From assembly GCA_963932465.1 (NCBI GenBank), contig OZ010791.1, positions 152,007,915 to 152,071,914 on the forward strand: a stretch of DNA of 64,000 bases, read 5' to 3'. The position numbers and the translations under genes are program-made. Each line of letters starts with the position of its first letter. Position 1 is the first letter of the stretch. A model generated the notes under the pieces. The model saw only the letters and a program-made list of their open reading frames with translations, made no database searches and had not been told where the DNA came from. This document shows, piece by piece, positions 11,560 through 23,198 of this stretch. This stretch comes from Maratus speciosus (taxonomy: Eukaryota; Arthropoda; Arachnida; Araneae; Salticidae).

Positions 11560-12065
11560 TTCCAAAAGATTGCGCTTGTTTCAAATACCTGTGCAAAAAG
11601 TTTCCAGGTTTATCCGGAGCCAAGTTGCAAGAGGAAATTTTTGTTGGTCCAGATATCCGCAAGCTTGTGAAGGATAAATAACTTGAGAGTAGAAGGACAA
11701 CAAAAGAAAAAGAAGCTTCAGTTGCCTTCAAAGATGTCGTCAGTAAATTTCTGTGCAATTATGCGTATTCTGACTATAAACCAATTGTAATGAATATGTT
11801 GGAAAATTTTCAAGCGTTGAGTTGCTCCATGAGTGTCAAAATACATTGCTTTCACTCACATGTAGACCTTACCCCGAAAATTTAGGATCAGTCAGGAACA
11901 GGGTGAAGAACAGGGTGAAAAGTTACATGAAGACATCCAATATATGGAACGCAAATATCAAGGAAGACGGGACAAGAATTTTCTAGACGACAACATTTCG
12001 ATAGTAACACGAGATAGGCCTGATATTGAACATAAAAGAAGGACGTCAAAAGAAGTTTCAAAGAA
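11560..12065 (+). pseudogene. Broken copy of a widespread arthropod repeat-associated protein
   Basis: Reading the plus strand with stops ignored gives a run of conserved-looking segments: a CAKSFQV/KKFPG..GAKLQEEIFVGPDIRKLVKD block near 11590-11680, FKDVV-KFLCNYADSDYKPIV near 11728-11790, NMLENFQAL-CSMSVKIHCFHSHVD near 11790-11865, then frameshifted remains of an EQGE..HQDI..ME..YQGR block to about 11975 and a KKR-rich tail. From memory this matches an uncharacterised protein present in many arthropod genomes as multicopy ORFs; I do not know a named domain. At least one internal stop (near 11675) and several after 11880 show it is dead. It probably came from a mobile element whose ends I could not find. 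Confidence 0.6.
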
Positions 12066-12423
12066 AAAAAGTACGTACTTATTTTTTATTTTATTTTATT
12101 TTATTTTTTTTTTTTTTGCTCAGTATAAAATTTGTTTGAAACTTTAATGTACACATACGTAATATTTGCTTCTCTTAGTTAATCGTATATTTTATGTACG
12201 TTACCTTAATAAAAACAAATTTAAAATAGTATGTTGATGATTTTCTTTTACTAAAAACTGCAACATAATTTGACGTAAATAGTTTAAACTCAAGGGAACT
12301 TTTTGTTTTTCTCTCGACCAGAAGCGGCTCGTGCCGCCTGACAAAAGTGATTTTCATACATATAAAAAATAACCGATTACTGAAAAATCAATTAGCCTCC
12401 CCGAGAATCTATTATTTTACATA

Positions 12424-13729
12424 CAGGGTGGCTACTAAATACTGTTACAAATATTCAGTCATTTTATTTTACAAATAGAAAATAGAAAATGATAACTACA
12501 CTAATATGATGAACATCAGAGATGAAAGTTTACCGGGAAATAATTTTACTCGAATTGACCGCCATCTTTATCAATTACCAAAGATAATTTCTTATGTCAT
12601 TGTCCGACTCCGGCACGAATCATTTTAAGAGGTAATCGGTATCATTCATTCAATATGGAAGCTTTGAGAGGGTCCAAACTTCTGTATTTGTTGCTATTTA
12701 CCTTAGCCTCTAAAATCCCCCAGACGCAATAATCTGAAGGATTTAGATCCGGTGAAGAAGGTGGCCATCTTGTTGCATGATAAAGTTCGGACAATTGACA
12801 GGGAGTCAAGCCTGTGTTGATTTAGCTCGGAGCGAATCTGCAGAATCTTGCTGAAATATCCAATTCTTTTTGGAATACAACCTGTCAGCATGTGGCAATA
12901 AATGTGTAGCCAATATGTCCTGTTTGTAATATTCGCATTGATTTTTATCCCTTTGTCGATTAACTTGAAAGGCAATTTTCCATTGTTTGACACTGCAGCC
13001 CAAACCATAACAGAATTCGTGTTCTGAAAGCGTTTACCAGTTCGAAAGGTTTCAGGTATATCCTTGAGGGTTGCTGAATATATGACATCATTTTTAGCAT
13101 TATAACACTGTTCAGTGAAGAATAGCTTCCCATCAGAAAATATTATTCTGTCAACACTCTTCCTATCATGCCGCTTCATCAATTTCTTCCTGCTTTGTTA
13201 TCTTTTTATTCTTTGTGCAATAGTCAAACGTTGAATTTTTCTTTTGCGATAAGGGCAATAACCCAGATCTGCATTTATAATAACTTGCATAGTTCTGCGA
13301 CTCACGTTCTTTTCTGCAGCCATTTTATTTGCAGAGCGTTGTGGATTTCTTCACACCTTTTCACGAATTCTCTTGATGCGCTCTACTGTGCGAACTGAGC
13401 GTGGACGACAAGACCTAGATCGATCTTTACATAGCTATTAGTATCCAATAATCGATTTATAGTTCAATATATAAATGTTCCATTAAAACCAAGGCATTTT
13501 AATTGCTTAAAGATTTTACCTGCGGAAAATCTGCGATCAAAAAGCTGTTTAATCATCATTCATTTTGGCTTCCCTCTTTAAAATAATTTTAAATATTTGT
13601 TCTATAACAAAATTCATCTGCACTAATGGAAGATTGGCAAACGCTAAAATAGAGAAATAAATTGTTTTACCAAACGATTAAAATTAATTCGTATTTTTTG
13701 GAGTGTTACAGTATTCAGTAGCCACCCTG
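12424..13729 (-). mobile_element. Mariner-like DNA transposon, complete ends
   Basis: Ends are CAGGGTGGCTACTAAATACT (12424) and, reverse-complemented from 13729, CAGGGTGGCTACTGAATACT. Both are flanked by TA (12422-12423 and 13730-13731), the mariner target duplication. Length 1306 bp, the normal size for mariner, with one transposase on the minus strand. Confidence 0.92.
12546..13640 (-). pseudogene. Mariner transposase pseudogene (DD37D type)
   Basis: The minus strand carries, from 13640 down, a helix-turn-helix region (AKIFKQLKCLGFNGTFIY..TINRLL), an RPRSVRTVERIKRIRE segment, then a DDE core. The first catalytic segment reads IFSDGKLFF, where family members usually have SDE. The central VMVWAAVSNNGKLP segment is intact. 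The second aspartate is in WIFQQDSADSLRAKS. The third is in SPDLNPSDYCVWG near 12710-12780. Allowing for one lost base, 37 residues separate the second and third aspartates. The C-terminal LVIDKDGGQFE ends with a stop at 12546. Stops (for example after KSTQA, near 12820) and frameshifts make it non-functional. It would have cut and pasted the surrounding element at TA sites. Confidence 0.85.
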
Positions 13730-13731
13730 TA

Positions 13732-15255
13732 GATTTAAATGGATAAAAACCACTGTTGCCAGATAGTATATGCAAAATTGTTCGGGAGAATTCCTTTTCA
13801 AATAAGATTTTAGCAAATATATCGATATCGATTTTAGAAAAAATTCTGACGTGATGGGAAAAATTGGAGGTCATTTTCGAAATCAGCACACCAAATAACA
13901 TAGAAATCAACGAAAACTTCTCTTGTATTTTTCAAAAACTTATCTTCAAAAGGCCTGTGATATCTGTCATTACATAAGCGAAGATTTATATTTGGAAATT
14001 ACGGTAGATATTTCGAATTAAAAAAATTCCGCTAAATTGGCAACATTATGCAATCCAAAAGCATAATTACTAAAAAAGAAAAAAAAAAGTGACTTAATAG
14101 GAAAGGATAAAGAGAAATTTAATTTTGAGAGAAGTTGGGAGGTGGGAGGCAAATAGTTAAAAAAACAAAATCCAGCCTGTTTTTGAAAAATTCCTGTTTT
14201 AGAAAAACAGTCTCGAAAAATCTGAAGTAAATTTTAAATTAAAAAAATGCATACCAAAATTCGAAGGGAATAAAATTCTCCTAAAATCGTTCTACTGTTA
14301 CAGGCATCCGCGTATTTTATCTTGAAAATGTGCATAGCTTGTTAGAAACGGGTACATCGCACCGAAAATGTCATAGTGGGTAATAAAAAAGATCTTCTGA
14401 ACCCGATAGAAGAAAAATATCATGAAAAACTTCAAAAGGTTTGTTTGACGAGGAGGAAATTGCAGAGTTAGAAGTGTCTCTAAAAGCGACGCCCGAGTAA
14501 ACAGCCTTCTTTCCGAAACTGCGTGCTAATTGCTGAGCCGCCGCGGGTCTCGAAAAGCATTACTGGCATTCAATTAACTGCCAACCACGGGGACGCTATC
14601 GAATGGAGCGCAATCCGTTTCTATGACAACCGCCCTAAAGCTTATTGCTAGGCTGCAGCTGACAAGTGTGGAGGAGGCTTCCTTAGTTCTTTTATTTTCT
14701 TGCGGGAAACATAAAAAGGAACCCGTAGAAGAGAATTATCAGGGCGGAAGCGTGGATTTTGTTGCTCAGTGTATGGGAAGGATATATTTTCGGACTAAGA
14801 GAGTTAGAAAGCCCGATCGAAAACTTTTGGTAAAACAGTAAGAATTTTCTTTTCGATGTAAACTAACTAGCTATGGAAATAAAACAACACTTTGATATTC
14901 TTGGTATGAATACAGTACAACATACACTGAAAGGGATATTATTTAGAATTTTTAAGTTCGCGTTAACATATCTAAACAGACAATTTTTCTAATCGCAATA
15001 ATATTTCCAGTTATAGGGATGGGTTTATTCGGTTTATTAAAGTAAATTGCTTGAGTGACATCTACATAAATGAAAAATAACCTATAAGGATGACTTTCTT
15101 ATAATATCTGGTTTTGAAGCAAATTGTAGCTAAAGAAAATTCTTCTGAAGTCATAAGAAACAGGCTGTCTTGATTATGATTCGAATAACTGGATTCAAAT
15201 TCTTACATTATCTCATTCAAAAACTTGGCTTTTTCTAATATTCAATTAATTTATG
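13732..15255. other. Intergenic, with a GC-richer segment at about 14460-14850
   Basis: Mostly AT-rich and unremarkable. The 14460-14850 stretch is GC-richer, looks non-repetitive within the window, and contains a 72-codon frame (ATG at 14623, good context, stop at 14841). I do not recognise that product. No splice site or terminal repeat was convincing. Confidence 0.4.
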
Positions 15256-17048
15256 TATAAGGCGGTCGTAATTAAACTAACAGTACTCAGCATTTTCTGT
15301 AGCTCGATCTAATTGCAAGAATGGGGCCAAATTTTGTAAGATGATTAAACAATACGATTCTACGAAAAAAGTTCCAAAAGTCACCGTTAGAGGGATATGT
15401 GGCGCTGTGTAATGTAAAAGAGAGTTTTTAAAACGCAGAATCAATACTGAAATAAAATTACATTTTATTTAGCACATTCTATTCCGGTTCAATGTGGCTG
15501 CCGATTTTGTGGACCACACATTGCATTCTGTGAATAGCATTCACAAAAGAAGAAAGTAACATGTCCGCAGGAATATCACGTACAACCCGTGATACGTTTT
15601 CCTTCAACGTAGTCATGTCCGGTACATCGCCAAGATAGAGCTTGGACTTTAGATAACTCCATAGCCAAAAGGTCATATGAAACAAGATCAAAGGACCGAA
15701 GCGGCCATGCAGTTCGAAAGCAGCGACTAATGACTCGTTATGTTATGAACTTCTATGATAGCAGCTGCTGCACTCACAAAGCAATGTGTAGATCTCTTGC
15801 ATGGAAATGATTTTCTCGAGGCATTGTCTCTGCTGAAGTGACGAAATGGCAAAATTGTTTAACATGTGGCGATATTTCTCGCGGGTAACAGAACAGGCTA
15901 CCTTTCGGAGTAATGCTCTCATAGAAGTATGGACCTATAATCATTTTTGCTGTGAAACTATACCAAAAATTTATCTTCTGTCATTGTAAGGGGATTTCTT
16001 TGAATGCATCTGCAGAATTGGAATCGCAAATTCGGCAGTTCTGGATATTTACACATTCATTCAGGTAAAATTGGCCCTCGTCTTCCCATAAGATTTCCCA
16101 CGGCCAACATCATCCACCTTCATTCTGGCAAGAAAAGGAAGAGCAAATTCAATCCCTTAACATGGTCGGTGTGACGTAACTCTAGCACATGCCTGATCGT
16201 GTACGGATAGAAATGGATAATCTTCCGCAAGATTTTTCATCTCGTATAATAAGGCATATCTAGATTCCGAGCTACCCCACGATCTCTGGAAGTGCGGGCA
16301 ATATTGTCCAGTTCTCTGTCAACAATCGATGTTGCAACTTTTTCGATTGTATCCTGTAGTACCGGTTTGCGTCCTCTGCCTCATATAACTTTCAGAGAAC
16401 CTGTTTTCTCAGTCCTCTCAACCATTGCTTTTAAGCCATTGACTTACAAAGGAGCATTATCTTTATGCATTTTTTTGTGCGTTATAAAATCCCGAAGAGC
16501 GACTGATGCGTTGCACTGGTTCAAATAAAAAAAAAGACGAGCAACTTACACTCAACTGAAGAAGAAGACATATTGCACATAACTTTCAATGAACTTGTTT
16601 CTAAAAGTAGCACATTGCCTTTTAAAGCCAACAAGTTGGCACTATGCCATAGAATGTAACGTGAAATATGAATAAAGGGACTTCTTTTTCTTCTACTTTC
16701 TTTGGGGCTTGAAGAGTGAAATTGTAGATAAAGAGACTTTATGAGTGTTTATGTAAATTTTCAGCTTTTTAAAAACTGTTGTCATAGCGAGATTGAATTA
16801 AATCATTAACTGTGTTAAATGAAGGGTAATTTTATTTCAGCACTGATACTGCATTTTTCAACCCTCTTTTCTGATAAATAGCGCCACATATCCCCTAGAA
16901 GTGACTTTTGGAACTACATTTTTTTCGCGGAAATATTCATCTTCCATGTTGTTTAATTATCCTACAAAATTTAGCTCCATTCTCGCAATTGGATCACACT
17001 ACAGAACATGCTGAATACTATCAGCTTAATTATGGTCATATCCTTGTA
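15256..17048 (-). mobile_element. Tc1/mariner-like element with long inverted ends
   Basis: The left arm (about 15256-15413) and the right arm (about 16872-17048) are long inverted repeats: both contain TAATTAA, TTCAGCAT-type, TTCTGTAG, AATTGC-AGAATGG, AAATTTTGTA, GTTCCAAAAGTCAC and GGGATATGTGGCGCT blocks. Outer ends read TATAAGG and, inverted, TACAAGG, consistent with TA targets. The minus strand inside encodes a dead transposase. Confidence 0.75.
15479..16560 (-). pseudogene. IS630/Tc1/mariner-like transposase pseudogene
   Basis: Minus-strand segments in order: a degenerate N-terminal helix-turn-helix region near 16300-16530; WEILWEDEGQFYLNECVNIQNCRI near 16040-16110, which holds the first acidic catalytic residue; then FTAKMIIGPYFYESI near 15900-15960. 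The last 70 codons (15691 to 15479) remain open: a FWLWSYLKSKLYLGDV segment, then IPADMLLSSFVNAIHRMQCVV and a terminal HIEPE. These match a transposase family that is multicopy in arthropods (DDE_3-type core). Multiple stops separate the segments. The position between long inverted ends fits its being this element's own transposase. Confidence 0.78.
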
Positions 17049-17434
17049 CTTAGTTTTACTTCGTTGTGTATGGATTACAGTAACTTTTCATTCTATTTAT
17101 ATGAAATCCATCAAGACTAAAATGAATATTATCCAGTAGTAAAACACAATAGTAACTTACAGTGGTCGAAAGTAGCGCAGCTATGAGTGGCGAAACTACG
17201 GAAGTCGTTATTTTTTTCATAGTTTGTAAGATAATGAGCTATTTTTTAAAAACAAAATGTAAGTAGCGAGTAGCGTGATCACTCACTCATTAAAATTGCT
17301 AGTTTTTTAGTGAATATTACTTTTTATGTTACTTCATAAAAAGTGACACTTTAAAAATCATGTTGTTAAAAATCACCTTTGTTCCTTTTGAGCAAAATGT
17401 TGTGTTCGACGATCTTCTCCTGTCAGTACCATAT
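17049..17434. other. Intergenic, nothing certain
   Basis: Contains CAGTGGTCGAAAGTAGCGC near 17160, which resembles a hAT-type end, but no matching opposite end was found. Confidence 0.4.
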
Positions 17435-19800
17435 CAAAATTACAACAGAAACCCTAAACTTGACTTTAAACGGTATTGTAGCATGGACATAAGAAGCTTA
17501 AACTGGCGATAAAACGAGACAACCAAACAATTTACAGCATTTTTTTCAACCGACAGAAAATGCAGGGACAATTTTTATCCAACTATAACTCAAAAGCGCA
17601 ACTATTGAGAAATTGAACCTCACAAAATAGCTAATAATTACTTCAGACCATGAACTTTGTTTTATCAAACATATTGAATTTAGAGTTAGAGCCTACGAAG
17701 TTCTTAAACATCCTTTGAAAATTATATGAAACGAATTGGGGTGTCAAGGTCTATAACGCTGAAAATTACGTATAGCGTTGTTATGATACCTGTTCTAGAA
17801 CATGCCGCTCCAGTTTGTGCTCCTGTTTCAACAACGATGAAATCTAGACTAGATTCCATCTAATACAGAGTGCCAAAAATCATAATTTGTGCAGTCTCAA
17901 CAACTAACAATCAAAAGGCTGAACAATAATTTTGCTTAACCCCTTTGGAATGAAGGCACAAATTCGCCAGTTTCAAGTTTACAAAGAAAATTAGACGCGA
18001 TAACGAAGACTACATATCCAACAGAATCTTCAGAGCTTCGAAAGATACAGCAAGGCCCCATCAGTCTTCAACCCTGCATCTTGATAGAGATATCAAGAAA
18101 CTGATCTTAGAACTGTCCTGAATATATATTCTTCAAGAAACTCTTTTTAAAAAATCTCCAACTAATACACTTTAACTTATTACAATCCACCTTAAAACAA
18201 AACCCGTAGATACTGAAACTGAGAAGCCTGGAAACCATCGTCTAAGTCACAACAGTTGCAAAACCAGACGGTTTCTCTGATAAATGGCTTAAAAAGATGT
18301 ACTGATATTCTCTTTATTTACCGAATTGATATTACAGCAATCTGAAAAGTTAACTTTGGTTTAATAGCATCTACCCAGCAAAGAAAGAAACAGTGAACTA
18401 TCAGCTGGAAAAAAAGATGGCAGCGAGCACTGCCATCAGCGGTAAAGTGCAATGGTGCCATTACTTAAACCTGTACAAAAGTGTCCGTGCGGAATGCAGG
18501 TGGTCCATCAGTGATGGCCAACAGCAGGCCAGCATTGGTATGCCATCACATTACTTCAATCCGGCACTTTTCCTGCAGTGCTAGCACCTATCCCACTGCT
18601 ATTCCTTTGCTGGCCCAGCACTTTCCTTTACAAAAATTTCTTATAGAATTCTATAAAAATGAAACAAAGTATTATGGCTCTTTTTTCTATAAGCCAGTTT
18701 CACCAAGAGCTATAGAAATATTTGTAGAAGTGTTTATAGAAATACTTGAACTTGCAGCGGTTTCCATGTGGCCACTCTCCCAAGTACTGACCGCGCTCGA
18801 TGCTGTTTGGTTTTTGTGATCGGACATGAACAAGTACTTTCAGCGTATGCTATGACCGCTCATAGTTTTCAGTCTCTCATTACACTGTTTCAAATTTGTT
18901 CTTTTGTGGTTTACGTTCCCAATCATTAAACTGGTATAGAAATTATTGTGTTGTATAGAAATCCTATATATTTTATAGGCTTTTTTTTATTATTGATTCT
19001 GAACTGTGTAAATTATGAAAATCGAAATCCTTTGTAACATAGTAAAACTAGATTTAAGGAGAGAAAAAAAGTGCGTTGAAATAAAGAATTTATTTATTTA
19101 TTCATTTACTTATTTATTTTGTTGGTGGCAATGGTGCTATATTATTTACATTTTCAAAATAAATTAGCTTCACAGGTTAAATTGTGTTAAGATATTCATT
19201 TCAGATTTATGTTCAAATACTCAGTGTCTTCGATATTCACAACGCCACCTAGCGTAAGGGTTCCCAGCAATAATACTGCAAAAGTTCGTGCACTTCCATG
19301 TAGTGGTGGGCCAGCGCATGAGATAAAACGGAAGCCCACCAGAATTTTATCTGATGATTTCCGACAGCAAAGTTGACTGAAGCTGTCCAGCAGTGGTCAT
19401 GCAGTGGTCATGCAGTGGTAGGCCATTAGCCAGCACTTCTCCATCATTGCCAGCACCTATCTTGCTGCTGGCCAGCAATTTCCTCTTTGCTGGGTAACTT
19501 CACCAATGAAATAATAGCAATTACGGAAGTATTTTATTTTTATTTGTCTAACCTTGCTGCGAATGCAAAAGAAGGACTACTTATCACCTCGGATTCATAA
19601 TCCCCTTTAGAGAAGTAATAAAAATGGTGAGACTTTCTTCAGCAATTCCATAGCAGAGGAAAACCCTAATAACCTTCAATGGATATATGCTCATGTAAAT
19701 ATTGAGGGTAATAAATGTGCTGACTCAACTATACTTGTTTCAGACAGAATAGGCGGTTCAAGGATGACAATCATCCATTCCACCTTCCATGGTTGGCATG
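17435..19800 (+). pseudogene. Jockey-like LINE, reverse transcriptase tail and RNase H, dead
   Basis: Plus-strand segments match the end of a non-LTR pol. From about 17435 there is ETLNLTLNGIVAWT. A late palm/thumb region follows: NILNLELEPTKFLNIL-KLYETNWGVK near 17680-17755, then tracts like AAPVWAPAS and NNQKAEQ near 17810-17930. An RNase H start (TDG-like, DGFSDKWLK) lies near 18265-18295, and after a 1.1-kb insert the RNase H continues as NFTNEIIAITE, then LQWIYAHVNIEGNKCADS near 19675-19725, which retains the H..N..G..AD pattern. Stops and frameshifts are frequent throughout. The N-terminal endonuclease and ORF1 are absent, as expected for 5'-truncated LINE copies. Confidence 0.75.
18374..19494. 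mobile_element. TA-target element rich in CCAGC motifs, inside the LINE
   Basis: Starts CCCAGCAAAG and ends CTTTGCTGGG, flanked by TA at 18372-18373 and 19495-19496. Excising it joins ATAGCATCTA to ACTTCACC and gives the expected RNase H residues IASNFTNE, so the boundaries are exact. 1121 bp, no transposase. Both subterminal regions are crowded with CCAGC/GCTGG words, and near 19385-19420 the word GCAGTGGTCAT is tandemly repeated. Confidence 0.85.
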
Positions 19801-19994
19801 GTAATCGAAGACGTTAGTCCCGTATCTCGTTTTTCTCACTTCATTTCCGTTTTGTGAGCTATCTACATATGAAGTATGTAGAGTTGAACGTTTGTTGCGG
19901 CACGAAATTTTGCAATGATTCTTGCTAATTTTGCATTTTTTTTTCGGTATTTTAGCAAATTTTGTGAATTGGCACGATTTTTACGAATTTTCTC
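19801..19994. other. Short AT-rich spacer
   Basis: No feature recognised between the LINE remnant and the next MITE. Confidence 0.5.
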
Positions 19995-21456
19995 TTAATG
20001 ATATACTGAAATCAAAACTGTTTATTTTCTGACTCATTTTTAGGTGCGTTCGTAATTATATAAATACGTAGCACCTATAGTCGTCGTTCAGTCCGTCTGT
20101 CCGTCTGTCCGTCTGTCCGTCCACATATAACAGAGCAAAAACTACCCAACCGAATGATCTGAAATTTTAAATATATGATTGTTGCAGAATTTTGTCGAGC
20201 CATTTCAAATTTTATGAAAATCGGATGTATAGTTTAATTACAGGGACAGTCAAAAGTTTTTCTTTACATTACGGCCAATGGGGAAAATTATTGCAAGTTC
20301 ATTTTAATGATGTTACAGCCTTCCGAATGGTCTGGAATTTTAAATATATCATTGTTGCAGAATTTTGTCGAGCTATTTAAAATTTTATGAAAATCGGATG
20401 TATAGTTTAATTACAGGGACAATCAAAAGTTTTTCTTTACATTACGGGCAGTAGGAAAAATTATTGCAAGTGCATTTTAATGATGTTACAGCCTTCCGAA
20501 TGATCTGAAATTTTAAATATATGATTGTTGCAGAATTTTGTCGAGCCATTTCAAATTTTATGAAAATCGGATGTATAGTTTAATTACAGGGACAGTCAAA
20601 AAATTTTCTTTACATTACGGCCAAGGGGGAAAATTATTGAAAGTTCATTTTAATGATGTTACAGCCTTCCGAATGGTCTGAAATTTTAAATATATCATTG
20701 TTGCAGAATTTTGTCGAGCTATTTAAAATTTTATGAAAATCGGATGTATAGTTTAATTACAGGGACAATCAAAAGTTTTTCTTTGCATTACGGGCAGTAG
20801 GAAAAATGCTTGCAAGTGCGTTTTAATGATGTTACAGCCTTCCGAGAGGTCTGAAATTTTAAATATATGATTGTTGCAAAAGTTTGTCGAGCCATTTCAA
20901 ATTTTATGAAAATCGGATGTATAGCTTAATTACAGGGATAGTCAAAATTTTTCCGTTTCATTACAGGGAATGGGAAAAAATTATTACAGTGTATTTTAAT
21001 GATGTTACAGACTATGCACTTACGAAGTGCAAAAAACTATACATTCAGTACAATATGGGGTGCAAAAAATAATTATAAAACTAGCTATAGTACGAACGCA
21101 CCACATTTGCCACGTTTGACGAGCAATTTCCAACTTGTTAAATTCCTGTTTGCTCTCAAACGCACCCAATTGGCAGGTTCTCTTATTCAGAAACTATATA
21201 ATGTGCCGTATTGGTCGATTTTTTGATAATGGCAGAATATATTTTTTAAAATGCTGTCAAAGTGTGAGAAAATAATTGTTTACAAATAAAGTTCTAATTA
21301 ATTGAACGAAATATAAAAACACAGGTCGCTTATAAATCTCTTCAAAAATCACGTCAGCAAGTTTCATGTTTTTACTTTAAAAAATAAGTCTGAAAATGTG
21401 TCAGAAAATTTCGAATTGTTGAGCGTGGAAAAATATTTTTTTGAATAACACCTTAA
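19995..21456 (+). mobile_element. TTAA MITE, copy H, with nested tandem-repeat element
   Basis: Outer MITE ends lie at TTAA 19995-19998 (decayed) and 21453-21456. Inside is the same nested element as in copy D, with ends AGGTGCGTTCGTA at 20042 and TACGAACGCACC ending 21102, followed by an identical junction sequence CATTTGCCACGTTTGACGAG. Confidence 0.8.
20154..21025. repeat. Five 173-bp tandem units with dimeric higher-order pattern
   Basis: The word TCTG-AATTTTAAATATAT recurs at exactly 173-bp steps (TCT ends at 20160, 20333, 20506, 20679 and 20852). Units 1 and 3 share variants (ATATGATTG, GAGCCATTTCAAATT), and units 2 and 4 share others (ATATCATTG, GAGCTATTTAAAATT). The true unit of expansion is therefore a 346-bp dimer. 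Confidence 0.88.
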
Positions 21457-21618
21457 ATAACAATTTGCTTTCTAGTTTTTTGCTTATAAATATAGATTTC
21501 GATATTTGTATAAGGCAAATGAATTCAACAGTTTTAAATTCAGATTTGTGTATTAAAATAATGCCAATAATATTAAAAGAAATAAGATCTCTAAGAAACT
21601 TTTATGCTTTTTAAAATG

Positions 21619-22330
21619 TTACAAAATGGAAATTACAAATTCTTCATCCATGGCTTTCCGCCAAAGGCTTGCTTCAGGTGATGAAAGGGCTTCCTCCGCA
21701 GTCATAGGGTCCCTGGCTTCTTGCTTCGATTTTGCGAGACACACTTCCTTGGCATAACACAGGATGTAGTCATTTAAGGGTGTATTCCGATCCAAAATGC
21801 TTATTTTCTGATTCATTTTAAAATTCATTTTTGCTCTCAAACGCATCAAACTGGGAAATTATCTTATTTAGAAACTATATAATGTGCCGTGCTTCTTAAT
21901 TTTTTGATGAATGCAGAAAATACTGTAAAAAACGCTGTCAAAGTTGGCGTTTTGAACCGAATTTTCCGAAGCGGGCGATCTGGGAATGAAAAAAATGGTC
22001 ATACTGAGAAAATAATTGTTTCAAAATCAAATTCTAATTAATTGAGCTGAAAATTAAATCACACGGCATGTTAAACATGTCTTCAGAAATCACCCCAGCA
22101 AGTTTCGTGTTTTTACTTTTAAAAATGAGTCTGAAAATGTCTCAGAAAATTTCGAGCTGTTGAGGTGAAAAAATATTTTTTCGAATACACCCTTAAGTGC
22201 TCGGGAATTTTAATGGTCCTAGCACGTCTGTTGGACTGTCTATTACAACTAGATGCTTGAACATAGATTTTAGTTTCCGACTTCTCAGGCTGAATTTCTT
22301 TGTTATTTCTTCAACTCTTCCTTCTTCAAC
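21619..22330 (-). pseudogene. Copia pol relic: linker and start of reverse transcriptase
   Basis: Minus-strand reading: SETKIYVQASS..RRARTIKIPEH up to 22197, then after the MITE, DYILCYAKEV and DPMTAEEALSSPEASLWRKA (21770 to about 21640). The last block is the typical entry into Copia reverse transcriptase, where family members have EP-T--EAL-S---W--AM-EE. It breaks soon after. Removing the MITE rejoins the two halves in frame through its TTAA (HLND). Confidence 0.8.
21774..22196 (+). mobile_element. TTAA MITE, copy I, inside Copia
   Basis: Runs from TTAA at 21774 to TTAA at 22193-22196 with standard family ends. The host reading frame is restored when one TTAA is kept. This is the best evidence in the window for the target of the family. 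Confidence 0.92.
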
Positions 22331-22399
22331 TCTTCTTCAACTTCCAGACTGGTACAGTCTGTATAGCAGAGTTCAATACTTTAAAATAGTCGTATAGAT

Positions 22400-23198
22400 C
22401 GATAATGAGGACCAGGTTCGATTTATCTTTAATGCATTCGCTGGAGTTATAAAAAGCTGTAGGTTGTAATGATTATTAGAAATAAGTACTCTAACACTGG
22501 CCTTTACGATAGTTTATTCGGAGTAAAGATGCAAAATTAAACAGTCCATAGGTCCATACAGAAATGAGAAGGGATGGTTACCCGAGAGCATTTCTAAATC
22601 TTACGTTTACATGACTGACTTCGTGTAGCGAGAGTGTGCGATTGAACAGTCACTCTGTAATACACAAATTAGCATTACATAATTGGCGAAAACGAGCACA
22701 TGAAAAATGAATGATATCATATAAGCAAAATTATCTGTTACCCTTTAGACAATTAGGATAATTTTGAATTTCGTGGCAGGGCAACCAGATTGGGCAATCC
22801 TAAAAAGTAAGCTAGAAAGAATTCGAACGCCAATTCGTACGTTAGGAGCAAAGTTTTGGAAACATAGTGTGAAAGACAAAACTGATCGCATGTACTAAAA
22901 ATGTTTATGAGTTATCGAGGATGTTAAACTAAAAAAACAAGGTTACCAAAGAGATTTCTACTGAACGTAGGACGGAATGAAAATAAAATTGCAGACCGAA
23001 TACAAAGTCAATTTTTATTCTTCTTTTTATATCTAGTGAGGGTGAAAAATAATCTAAATGAATTCTGTCTATATGAGAGCCGTTTTAGCGATAAAAGCAT
23101 ATGTTAAATACCTTTTCTTTATTTTCTTTTGGAGGAAAATTACTATGGGAAGTGAAATAAAAGTTGGGGTAAAATAAATAAGTAACTAAAAGTTAGTT
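22400..23198. other. Unassigned sequence between Copia fragments
   Basis: No recognisable protein and no clear terminal repeats. It may be another insertion separating the Copia linker pieces. Confidence 0.4.
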
